Source of the DNA: Acridotheres tristis
Taxonomy: Eukaryota; Chordata; Aves; Passeriformes; Sturnidae
Length of the DNA: 64,000 nt
Reading direction: 5' to 3'
NCBI GenBank assembly: GCA_037013685.1
Contig: CM072884.1
Location: forward strand, 3,534,001 to 3,598,000
The notes under the pieces were generated by a model. That model was not told where the DNA came from and made no database searches. It worked only from the letters and a program-made list of their open reading frames with translations. Positions 10,801-22,800 of the stretch are shown one piece after another (the first letter of the stretch is position 1; the number at the start of each line of letters is the position of its first letter). The position numbers and the translations under genes were made by a program.

Positions 10801-12900
10801 TGAGGTGTATTTGGTGCAGCTGAAGCAATGCTAAGTGTTAAAAATGTAAAACAACAGGCACTGACAGACTCACCTGGTTTATTTTAATTGAGACAAATGG
10901 AATAAGAAGTGAAAATGTAAAATTCAAATCTTCTGACCTTGAGTTGACTGAACAACACTTCCTAGGGATACTAATGCCTGAACACATGGAGTTTTTAATT
11001 GAACAAACACTTCTTTCCATTATTCATCACTTGAAGCTGTGGTAATGTTTCAGTGTTAGGATTTCTGCTTTGGCAGCTGATCTTTCTTCTTCAGCCCTTC
11101 CATCTGATCCAATAGGAAACTGCTCTCATTTTTCAACTGTTCGCTATTCCCCTCCTCATATATGTCCCAGTAGTGTGGCTTTGTTAGTGGGAGACCAAGC
11201 AGTTCATGTTACAGTCGTGCTTAATTACCCGTGTGCTAGAATCAAAACAGGAAAAGAGGGGAATAAAGTGCTTTGGAGCTGCAAGTTTGAGTTACATTGT
11301 GTAAGGTTCCTTTTGGGTTTTCTTCCATGTGTTTATTTGCTCATGAGATCGATTCTTTACCAAGCACTGAAGGAAGCATCTTTAAAGGAAAAGCATGGAA
11401 AGGTTTTTGATTACAAAAAAGGGACAAAAGGAGATTTAATACAAAATCTTCTATGGCTACAAATTATCTTTCTGAGGGAAAACCTTTCCACCAGAGTCCT
11501 TCCTGCAGCAGAGCTGGCACTGTTCACTTGTGCTGGAGTAGATCCCTAAGATACAAGGGGTAAAATTTCAAATTTCTGTTTCCTGTCAGCCAGAAACAAA
11601 AGTTTGTCAAAGATGCTGAATGAGTGAAAGACTAAGAGGATCTACTGACAATTTTGTCTCTGCTGCAGAATGGAGCAATCACAATCCTCTCTGCTTTGAT
11701 CTCTCATTGCTATCATTTAAATAGTTGCTTTTAATTAGTTGTTTTTTGAATAATATCTGACTTATTGGTCAATTTTTGTAAAAATGGAAATTTTTTTGGT
11801 AAACAGCCATATGTTTAATGAAATTTATAACATATTCTTAACTTTGTGACTGCTCTGAAAGGACTTGACACGTTTTTCCTGTGTTTAGGCAATGATGGTT
11901 TATTTTAAATTTATGTGAGTCTGAAGAACTTTAGATTTCACCGTTGCAGTGACAGCACTTGAAACCTTTGGGATTATTTGTGATACATATTTTTCACTGG
12001 AAAACATCCTCTTTAGCCTGTGTAAGGCTGCACATCTGTGAACACTCAATACAAATTTTAACTTTCCATTCTGAATACAGATAAAGTTGAGTTGTGATTT
12101 GTCAATTCCAGATTCAGTTCTTAGGTGGAACTGCTAAATAGTTGTTTTTCGTACAATCCAAGAACAAGGATGGGGAAAAAAATAGAAGTTGGGGATAATA
12201 GCAAATCTATAGGTAAGAATATAGAAAAGTAATTGATAATGACCTGTTCAAAGCGTCTGAATATATTTATCCACTTACGGCTGCTAGCATATGGGAAAAC
12301 TGAACTCAAGGCCTGTATGCATTAGGAAAAAAGAGTATTTACAGTACAGTAACAAAAATTTAAATTACTCACTGTTTTCAGCAATGAGGGGACATTGATC
12401 GTGCTACTGGTGGCACTTTTCTGTTTTTATATCCTGGTTTTAATTTCTAAATGGCAGGTCATGTGCCAAGCTATTTCAGGCTGTATCTCTTTCATTTTTA
12501 CTTTTTTCCACTTGTACAACAAAAAACATTTTGTCTTTAAGGCTTGCAGTTAGTATGAATTAAAAATAGCACTGTTGCCTGGCTGAAATAGGAAGTAAAT
12601 GAGGGATGGTGAACTGTGGCATGGATGGGATGTTACTGTCAGAAGGATGAATTTTTAGTAAGTTGTACCAATCTGGAGAGATCTGGTGTGGCTTTATTCA
12701 ATAATTTCACCTTTTTTTTCCATGCCTTTGGGTTGTTTTGATGACTGTTTCTGGTTTGGGGTTAATTTGTTGTGTATTCATTTGTTTGGATTTTTTTTTT
12801 TAATTGTAGCATTTTTGTATCTTCTTTTCAGTACCTAAAAAATGTGGATATTTAAGTTAGTTACTGATTTGAGGGGATTTTGCAGGAGGAGGGTGTCCTT

Positions 12901-12935
12901 TTGGTTTTGTTTGTTTTTTTGTTTTGTTTTTTTTT
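12901..12935. repeat. T-rich low-complexity tract with G interruptions
   Basis: TTGGTTTTGTTTGTTTTTTT is followed by GTTTTG and a T run. This is simple low-complexity sequence and may vary in length. Confidence 0.8.
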
Positions 12936-15900
12936 AGTGCAACAAAGTGCTGGGAATTAAGTACCTGTCTTCAATTACTGTCTAAGTTAACAGCCAGGAA
13001 AAATATCTGTGCTGTATAAATTCACATTGTAGCTCACAACCAACCCTTTTTTACTTAATTTACAGCCATCTGCTGATTGTTCAGCTGGACAAATTGTAAC
13101 ACAAAAAGTCTAATAAAACAGCTGAAAAGGGTCGCTGCTTCAGAAGTAAGGATTTAAAGAAGAAAAAAATAAAAAATAAAAACCCTTTACATTTGATTTT
13201 ACATACTAAGGAAACTCCAGTGATAATAAATGATCAAAGTTTGCACATTCTTGTCACGTCATACCTGCATTATTTTGAGCAAATAAAGAACCTTACAATA
13301 GCCACTGTAACCTGGTTTCCAGAGTATTTCACTGTAAAAATTCAAATCAAAGCCTTGATTTTTGTAACTGCACCTAAATAAATTATGCATAAATAGAAAA
13401 CTTATTGTTTGCAAACTGAATTAATGTTGGAAATTGCTGTTTTCACTCTGATACTGAAATGTGCATTGAATAGAAACCTGCCTTGATAGCAGAACAAGGA
13501 AGCCAGCTGAGGTTAAATAGCGAGTTTCAAACTGAAAAACTTCAATATTTTCTGTTTGTACACGCAGACATGAAACTTCAGCAACAAAAGCATGCTGATA
13601 ACTCAAGTGTGTCTTGCCTCAGGTTTTGTGCTAGTGAATATTGCTGGATATTGATCCTACCAGCTATCCTTGATAAACAGTAGACAAAAATTGTCCAAGG
13701 GACTGCAGGGATTGATTTTGCTGTTGTTGTGTGACTTGGTAACAGAGCTGCATGATTTGACATTAGCAGCAGCCCACAGTAAATTAGGTATTTGCTCTTG
13801 CTCTGCTGAAAGAAGTGCACTGCAGTGATGGCCACACGGAAAAATTGTGGTATTAATTGGAACAAACTGTTTTAACTTTTACAGAAAATATAAATACAAG
13901 TGTATCTGTACATCTGTACATTCAACTGTATGTAGAGTAAATACATTGTAAAACTGTTAGTCTTTTTTTACTGGAAGTTTCTCCTGTGCTGCCAAAAAGC
14001 AGGAGGACTGGCAGCTTGGATGCTGTGGCACAGGAGGGGAAGAAGGAATGCACTGACTGTGTTATTGTCCTGTGTCCCTCACTGTCATAGGATTTGTCCT
14101 CAAAATGTGTGTCACATCCTAGAGACACTATCAGAATCTGTGCCACTCCGTTCTTGGGTAATGCAGCTTTTTATTTTTTTCTCAGTTTCTGTTTTTTGGG
14201 TTGTTTTTTTTCTTCTTCTGGGAGTCAGTAACTGAAGCTTCAGTTCAAACATTTCACATTAATTTGCCTTTGAAGATGTTCATTACACTTTACACCTGAT
14301 CAACCTTAACTGTTTCACCAGTCAAGTATATTGAATGGAGGTGAGTTTTGTTTGAGTGAAGCCCTTGGCCTGCTGTATTTACTGAATGTAAAATTTCAGC
14401 GTTGGTTGCTTGCATCTTCCTACAGCTGAGGGGCTTTTCCTGCAGCTGGAAGAGAAGTGTGGTGAGGGGTTTTTTTGTGGCTGAATATATCCTCAGCATA
14501 TGGGTTTCCTCAGTGTGCTGAAAATGTACATCTGAGTTTGGAGGAGGTCTTGTGTGACCAAAATAGAGGAGAGTAAAACCATAATGCTTCACTTTTAAAG
14601 CCCTGATAACACTTGTGGAATACAAAATGCCTTGTGCTACTCGTGGAATTTGTTAAAAGTTGTGAAAGAGAAATCCTTTGTGAGGAAGCTGCAGCAAACC
14701 TTGGCCACTAATTTCCAGAGGAACACAACTGTGTGCACTGCTTTAAAGATTTCCATGGCCATTTCTTATAGTAGAGTAACAGTTCTGGCATAATAAGGGC
14801 TTGATATATTTGTCTTAGAAAATTCAGTTTCTAGCATTGTTGTTATTCCTGTTGGAGCCCTGAAAAATTAATATAAGCTAAGAGAAAAAATTTTAGTCAT
14901 AGTTCTCAGTGAAAGTTTCCAAGCTTTTTTGCTACAATAGATTGTGAATTTTTTCAATAAGAAATTTGACTCAAATTGTAGAATATATGTAATTCTAATT
15001 ATATAATTATCATATCTATAACAGATTATAACATATGTAATACACTGGCTCAGAAATTCTCAAAATCTAGAAATTAGATTTTTTTCTTTTTGAAGATTGT
15101 TCTCCTTAGTCTTCTGAGCAAAAGCACCTAAATTTATGCTTTGAAATAATGGAAACATTTTAGAGTATAGTTATCATTTCAATATAGATTATGTCCCCCT
15201 TTGAGAACTCATAAAGTGGAAATCCAAAATCTGAAGAAAATCACCAGTACTTTCTCTGAGGCAGGTTATTAATCAGTAACACATTCACAAATAAACCATA
15301 AAGCATGTTCTGTAATGAAACTGTTCCCATAGATGTTTAGCATCACTTTATTCAGTCAATTATTAAAACATTTGTGCTGAGAAACAGAATTTCAGAAGTG
15401 ATCAATAAGAGGTTTTCTCTGGCGTGGCATGGCCTAGGAATCACAAGCAGCAGGGAATGCACAGAGAGATTTCTCAGGAGCTTTGTCTTGAATACAAAAG
15501 AACGTATGTGGATGTTTAAAAAACTTGAACTAAATTTGCTTTTTGCTAGTCTCAGTAATAATGCAAATAAGCTGAGGTTTCCTTTAGCCAACACGCTTTG
15601 CCTTTTCTTCCTGAACCTTAAGGTGGAGAATAATATTAAAAAATTAATATCAGTTGTCTTAGAAAAACTTACACAGACTATAAGGTCATTCTGCATCACA
15701 GAATAATTTAGATTTTAAGGGCAATGTTATTCAAAAAGTTCTCAGAATATGCACCAACCAAAATTTGTGTCATGTGAAGCTTTTTTTGGGCAAAGCACTT
15801 TGGAGGCTACTCACAAGCTTAAATGGGAAAAGCAAAAAAAATGGATGGCAAAAGCAGTGTTGTTAATGACAAAATTTATGACTGACACCTTTGCTTAAGA

Positions 15901-18769
15901 GAAAAGGGAAAGGAAGAAAAACTCCCATGAAAATGGAGGCATCACTTGGAGATTTTTCCATCTTGCAACTCAGTAGTTTCAAGAGGAATCAAGGAGATGG
16001 CTTGGCTTTTGAGTTGCACTGCTATTGGAAAACTTGCAGGGCTCTTGGCAGGCGGGGAGGATCAGAAACTGGAACTCCAGAATGTCAGCTACCTCAGTTT
16101 TGGATGCCAATTCTGAGCAAGAAACTGTAGATCTAAATTAACAAAGATTTACTGTTTGACATGTCTCACAGTCCCATAGTGTTTCAGTAGATGCGCTGAA
16201 AGTTCTCCCTTGAAAGGTTTTCTGTGATTTTTTTGTTGTTGTTGTTTATTTGGATTAGCTTCCACCCCCCTTAATTCTACTTTTAGGAGTCCCATCAGAT
16301 CCCAGGAGAATATTCTGCTGGGAAGAACCTTGAGTTTTCTGAGGTTGCTGACCTGGATATGCTGGGCTCTATTGAATCCTTCTATCCTGCAAAGTAAATA
16401 TCCCAGCAAGGGAAGGTGATCCTTGGGAACCAACGTGCTGCAGTGAGCTTGTGCTGTTCTAGCTGTGTATCTAGGGATGTGTGTGCTAACAGCAGAATAA
16501 ATTATGTAAAACAGGTCTCTTACCTACCAGGGAAACATCTAACTCAGTCAAGGACTGCACTTGAAATGTCTCTCTTTAAAGAAAAGTTGCTTCAAAGGGA
16601 TACTGATCAAAGCATGAATAAATTCCCAAAGGACATGGAAATGTATGCATAGAGAGATTATACTCCAAATGCTAACAATGAATGTTTAGTTATTTGGTAT
16701 CTGACCATTATATAATAATAGTTATGGATGTGAAATGTCTTAATTTTGCTGTGACAGCTTGACTGTATTCCCAGATGTTTAATATTTCAAAGCTTATCTT
16801 ACATATATTCATAAACAAGATGAAAGTGTTAATTCTAATTAAAATGATGCACAGTTCAGTAGCAGCCCTAATAAAGTCCCTGTGGAACAGTGAATTTAAT
16901 AGCAGTCTATCTTTTATGCAGAATCAAAATGTAGATTTCAATTTTACTGTAAACCAGTCTTCAAGGAGAAGCTGAGAAGTCGGGATGGAAGAAGTGAAAA
17001 ATCATATTAAAGAGTTATTTCAATATATGCAGAATTTTACATACTAGTAACTGTGTGTAATGGTAGTTCAGAAAGAAATTGGGGTGGGGGGAGTACAGGC
17101 AGGCAACAACCCTTCCCAAATTTAATGAATAGCCCAGTGTCCTGAAGTACATATTTCACTTGGTGAATATTTATAGGTCATGCTTGTGGTAATATTCCTC
17201 ATCATATTTGCCTCTTACAGTTTTTCACGCAATTATTTTTAATCACTATTTAAGAAACCGCAATTTTTAATGTAATTTAATATTTACACACGTGTGTGTT
17301 CAAGATGCCCTCATAAGGATATTGAGAACTTGCCTGGAGTCATTGTGGGGTGAGAGACTGGAATAAAAGATGTAAACTTTTATTATTATTATTTTAAGGC
17401 AGAATAAAATTTCCACCTCCTTTAACAGAAAAAATAAAAGGTAAAAAGTCAGGAGGTGGTAACGACCCTGTGGAGAGTCCAAGTGGAATGCCTGGAGACA
17501 GGGTTGGTTTGTAGCATTTAGGTGACCAGGAAAGGCAAATCCCAGATTATGAGGAAATGTACATTTTTCTTTTCAAGATCTGAATAGGGATTCTTTGACA
17601 TGCAGTAAATTAATAATACATTTAATTACTGCTGTGTGTATTTCTCTCGGTAAACTAGGAATTATTACCATTTTGCCTAGTTATCTCAGTTGTTTAATAT
17701 CATATACCCAGTTAGCAGATCATGTTAAATCCTGTTAGTAAGAGAAATTCTGTGAATTTCTTTTTCAGTTCTCAATAAAGACCTGAATCCTCCCCAGAAG
17801 AAAGTTCTGGAGGAAAATATAGATTGATCAGAATTTTTTCCCCCTTCTATATTCTTTTCTTATCAAACATTATGTAAACTGATAGTGAAAAAAAAAATTA
17901 GAAATTCTCCATTTTAAAAGCCTTCCAGGTATGTTGGAATTTTTTTTGTTGTTGTTCTTACTGGAATCACACAAAATGTTTAGCTTTTGTCAGAAAATCA
18001 GATTCTAATCACAAGGCATTAGTATTTGGGGTTTGAGGCGTTCGTGTTTGTTTTCATTTTGTGGGGTTTTTTTAAGTATTTCACTTATATTGTTTTGGGT
18101 TTTGTGGGCTACATTGTTTCTTCTACTTGATCAGGTGACTAAAAGTTTGAAATAAAATTTCATGTTTGAAACTTTTTAATAATCGATGAAAATCCAATTA
18201 TCTAGTGAAGAGTCTCCAAATAAACTACAATGTTTAACTGCAAAACAGCTGAACAATTACATCAAAAGAGGATGAAGTTAGTAAATATTGTTAATATAAA
18301 CAAATCATGCATTTCAAGTTAGACATGAGGTAGATTTGCAGATAATTATTGAAATATACTTCTTCTGACCTGTGGACTTTTTAAGAGGTTGTTTAGAACT
18401 TCCAGAGATAAATGCTGTGCTCATGGAAACACTACACACTAAACTCAGAATTTTCAATATCAAGCCATTTAATCATTAGCAACTCTGGGTTCTGATCCTG
18501 ATGAGACTTTTAAAATTCATGTGGAGATGGGATGATGCTGCAGTTTGGGGGTAGTGAGTGAAAGGTCTGTAGTTTCCAAAGGAAAATAGTGGCTAACTTC
18601 CATTAAGGTCATGCAAATAAGAAATAAGTCAGTGCTTGGCCAAGTAATTGTTAATACATCAGGAAAAAAAAAAATCTAGTCATCAACTTTATAGCTTCAT
18701 AATCCTCTACTATTTAAATTTAATACCTGTGCAGCACTTCTCCATAGAAGTGGGTGCTTTGTTTTAGGC

Positions 18770-18808
18770 TTTTGTTTGTTTTTTGTTTGTTTGTTGGTTT
18801 GTTTTTTT
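18770..18808. repeat. (TTTG)n-like low-complexity tract
   Basis: Repeated GTTT and GTTTT units make an imperfect tetranucleotide microsatellite. I find no associated retroelement body. Confidence 0.8.
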
Positions 18809-18904
18809 AGTATAAATGTGCAATATATGAAGCAAAGTTGCCACGAAAATCTACTCTAAGAGTTGAGGCTGTTTTATGCTGACACATTCTGTTGGATTAT
18901 TTTG

Positions 18905-18948
18905 TGGCATTTTTAAACTTTGTGATGTGTTTAAATCTAAAAATGCCA
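18905..18948. repeat. Hairpin: 11-bp perfect arms, partly complementary interior
   Basis: TGGCATTTTTA (18905-18915) is the exact reverse complement of TAAAAATGCCA (18938-18948). Inside it, TTTAAAC (18912-18918) can also pair with a GTTTAAA copy on the right side, so the stem continues past a small bulge. AT content is high, so stability is modest. It could be a decayed terminal-inverted-repeat element, a short folding transcript or chance. Confidence 0.5.
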
Positions 18949-19852
18949 TAACAAACTCCTGTGAGTAGAGAAACCTTGCTTAAACTGAATTCCTCTTCTA
19001 AGGGAGGAAGTGGCCTAACTAAATGAGAATACTTCTTTTGCAACAACTACCTTGAGCACGAGTGGGTTGCTGTGAAATTTAACGACAATATAAATTTAAA
19101 AATCTGCAAGTGATTTTCAGATTGCTCTCTGTGGCCATATGCTGTTGTTTTAAAAACACAGGTCATGCTATTCACCATATCCTATGGAGAGAAGTAATTT
19201 TTATTTTTTTTTTTAACTGTGAAGTAAAAATGTGAGTAAGCTGTCTATGGATAAAATGATATGGTTTCATAAAATACATTGCCTAGTCTAATGATCCCAA
19301 ACTAACATCATTATTTTAAAAGGCAGCCTTGAGATTGTTCTTATCCCATGAGTGTTGAATTGGAATAAATTTGTGTGGCAGTAAGAGAAAAAGACCCACA
19401 GATGAAACACTCTGATATCTTACTACTCGTGTACCAGTGCCTAAGTTCTCTTACATTGTCAACGTACCTTTTAAACATTTTCCAGTCTTTTCACCTCTTT
19501 TTTCTGGTGCTGCAGTGTCCAAACAAGGATTCCTAAATGTGGTACTGACTCTTTTGCATGTATCTATGAACTCTTGCTTTGTAAATGTGTTGTGAAATTT
19601 TGTGATTAGAAAGAAGTATTTTTATCCACAATGTGAAAGCTCACATTTCAAAATTCTCAAGTTTTCACAGGGTTTTCTTGGTTACTGTTGTTTGTGAGTT
19701 GTGGTTGGTTGTTTTTGGTTTGTTTTTTTCCCTGAAGAGCTCATCTTCTATATAAAAGTATTTATTAAAGAATAATAGCAATGGTGAATCTATGGGCAGT
19801 ATTTAGTGAAAACTTTATAAAGATTTTTTCGGGGGAATTACTTTTTTGGTTT

Positions 19853-19884
19853 GGGGTTGGGTTGGAGGGAGGAGGGGGCTGGGG
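19853..19884 (+). promoter_or_regulatory. Potential G-quadruplex motif on the + (sense) strand
   Basis: Five runs of three or more G occur within 32 bases: GGGG (19853-19856), GGG (19859-19861), GGG (19867-19869), GGGGG (19874-19878) and GGGG (19881-19884). All spacers are 2 to 5 bases, which fits the standard G3+N1-7 rule. More G-rich sequence follows to about 19922, including a run of nine G. Because the gene reads on the + strand, the motif would also be present in the nascent transcript. Function is unknown. Confidence 0.7.
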
Positions 19885-22800
19885 CAATTTGTTTTGCTTG
19901 TGTGTGGGTTGGAGGGGGGGGGATTAGGTTGGTTTGTGGCTTTTATCCTTCTTTACCTAAGTGTTAACAGTAGCAGCAGAGCAATTTAACCTGAACATCA
20001 AGGACAAGGGCACAATGAAATCTTCTGTAAATGTACCAGTGAGTGGTAGTAACAGTAAAGATACTCAAGTAGTGTTTCGTCTTTTGCTTTAACTTTGAGA
20101 GCATCAGCACTTTTACTTTTCCAGACAGATTCCTCTGGGTCTTTCTGCAGCTACTTTATTTTCCCCTTCTGAAGGGACTCAGTGCTTTGTCGTTGACTTT
20201 TGTGGAGTTTATTTGTTTGTTGAGGGGTTGTTTTGTTTATCCAGAAGACTTCAGCAGAGATACAAACCATGGGCGTTCTGAGGAACAATCAAATGGTTGC
20301 AATGGCTGTCATTCCTGAGAGAAGTCCACGGTAAAGCTATTGCAGCAATAATATGTGGCTCTTTTTCTCAAAAAGGACTTGTGCCTGAGAGAGTTGCATG
20401 ATCTTAATTCTACTGTGAGCAATTAGCTGTGGCAGGTATCTTGAAAACGGGATAACTTGAAAGAAACCTTCTATTTTTCTTCATTAGACTTCTGTGCTAG
20501 TGACAGTGGGAAAAGGCAATGAATCCTTAAAAATGCTTTAAGAATCAGTAGACTGTGTAGTTTGAATATACTGAATATACAGGGGGTCGGTGGTGTTGTT
20601 TTGAGCTTTACCATTTTAGTAATCTTGCTTAATACCCTGTTAAAGTCATCAACTTAAAAGTATTACTTTTAGCCCCTGCTACATGTCTTAAAGTAGTTTT
20701 TATTTGGTCTGAAATGTTACTACACTGCTGTACTCTGACCTTCTTGGAGCATTCATTCTGCATCCAGACTGTGCTGTAGCAGGGTGGAAAGGGGGCAAAA
20801 CTGGTTTTTTTTTTTTACATGTGGAAAACAGGTCGTGAGTGTATTTGAAAACTGTTTTGGCTTCCCTGCAGAATTACAGCACGCAGATTTGTGAGATTGA
20901 AAAATAGGGACAAATGAGTGAATGCATTTTATTTATTAGCAGCATCCCTGAGATATTTCACTTTTTACATTTAAATATTGTCAGGACATTACATTTCAAA
21001 ACATAATAATTCCCCTGGGAGAGTGTTGTGGCAGAGCTTGCCGTAGTCAGTGTTCAGAATGCATTTGCCAAGGAGTGTTTATCTCTCTTCTCCCTAAGGT
21101 TGTGATGCTCCTCTTCGGAGGGGATGTCTGCTGGTCAGTGAATTTCACATTCTTTCAGAACAAGAATTTGCATATCAAAGGCCCGATAGGAGTAAACACA
21201 CTTTATACTTCCATCTGTCACTCTCTTCCCACAGAGACACAAAATAAGAACAGTGTAGCAAGCAAGAGGTTTAATTTTTTGCTCTTTAATTCTATCCCAT
21301 TTTGCTTTGAAATACGAAGGATGCCTGGATGCAGTTTTCCATAGCTGTGTTTCTTTCTATTAAGGTCTCTTGACTGAAGCTACTCTAAAAATAAAATCAG
21401 TACTCTTTGGAAAAGTGGCACTTCTGAGACAAAAAAAAGAGAATACCTTTGCTCTTCATTTCTTAACTCTGTATTTTCTAATATTTAAAAAGGAACAAAA
21501 AAATAATCTCAGAACATCTTTAGTCTTTGTCCGGTAATAGAACTTGAACTCTAACTATCTTTATCTTCTTGAAAATTAAATATTATTAATATTGTTTTCT
21601 AAAGCAGGCATAATTTTTCAGTGTCTATGGGAAATGAGATCTGTTTTTGTTTTCATTTCTCACTTCTCTTGCACTGGTTCCCAATAGAAATTTTTCTTTT
21701 TAATTTCAAGGAATGAACTTGTTCATAAACCAGGATTAGGGCTGTGTTAGAGGTTACCAGCAGTGATCAAAGTGCCTTTATTCTGAGCGTGTGCATTCAA
21801 GTTTATTTTGAAGCCTGAACTCATTCATTTAGGAGGAGTTCAGGTGAGCATCTCTGCCCAGCCCAAGCAAGTCTGGTGCTAGCAGGGTGTCACTGGTGTG
21901 GGGAGCAGCTGCATGAGGATCCCAATGGAACAACAGTTCGTCTGCTTATTAACCCCTTCTGAGATGGTCTCCACAGGCTCAGCAGGGAAAACTCTGGGGG
22001 CACTCTGCTCTCCCCCATCTCAGTGTGCTTCCATTGAAGCAACAGATCTCCCCCTTCAGTTTTCATCGTGGTATTTTCAGAATGAAAAATCCAGATTCGG
22101 TGCCGAGTTTTCTAGTCTCTTTTCTCTTTTCATCATTTCTGAAGCTGTTCATCACTTGGCAGGAGTTCATTGTGTGAGACCAAAGAGAGGATCATCTGAA
22201 GTTTCTATTTGTTGTAGCTTGAAACCAAATCTGGATTTGCTGGCAAAGAGTTTTATTATCTTTGATGGAGAGGATGAGTTCACAAACTCTTTGGAGCGTG
22301 AATCTCGTTTTTTTTCACTTAAACTTGTACAGTACCGAGCCCAGAAGGGTTACAACCTCTACTGGGTTCTTTGAGCAATATTTTAAAACTATAAACTTCT
22401 AAGGCATCTGCTTGGAAGTTCAGAATGCTGGATGCAGCCAAAGGCCTCACTCTCCATTGTCTTTAGAAGTCATCTTTTTGGCAGAGGTTAGTGTAGAAAA
22501 ATATTCAACTAAATGTCATCAATCAACTCCTGTATCCAATAAAAAAATAAAAATAAGCTGCTGTGAAAGACCTCTAAATGAAGCTGGAGATTTTCCTTTT
22601 CCCCTCGGTAAAAGTTTCACAGGATAAATTAATCTGGCAACAACAACCACTGTGCAACTGCATGGGCTCAGTGAGTGAACAGGTGTAGCTACTGAACTAA
22701 ATTATCTTCTGTCATGTGGGGCTGCAACACAGCAAATTCTAAGTGCCAGGACAAGTATGTCAAAAATAAGTCTCTAACATGACAGAATGCACACAAGGAG

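Larger units (their letters stand above)
7747..19852 (+). other. EPHA6: EPHA6 downstream intron, first part
   Basis: This is AT-rich intronic sequence with no recognisable exon, RNA gene or large mobile element. It holds a perfect 10-bp stem-loop (10777-10800), T-rich tracts interrupted by G (12901-12935 and 18770-18808), and an imperfectly extended hairpin (18905-18948). Open frames here, such as one on the + strand near 11070-11549 and one on the - strand near 8600-8959, look like chance: they show no domain, signal or repeat structure that I recognise. Otherwise I see nothing in it. Confidence 0.8.

Noticed and set aside
21898..22374. 158-codon + strand open frame
   Set aside because: It begins with GTG, has no recognisable domain, and is consistent with a chance open frame in intronic DNA.
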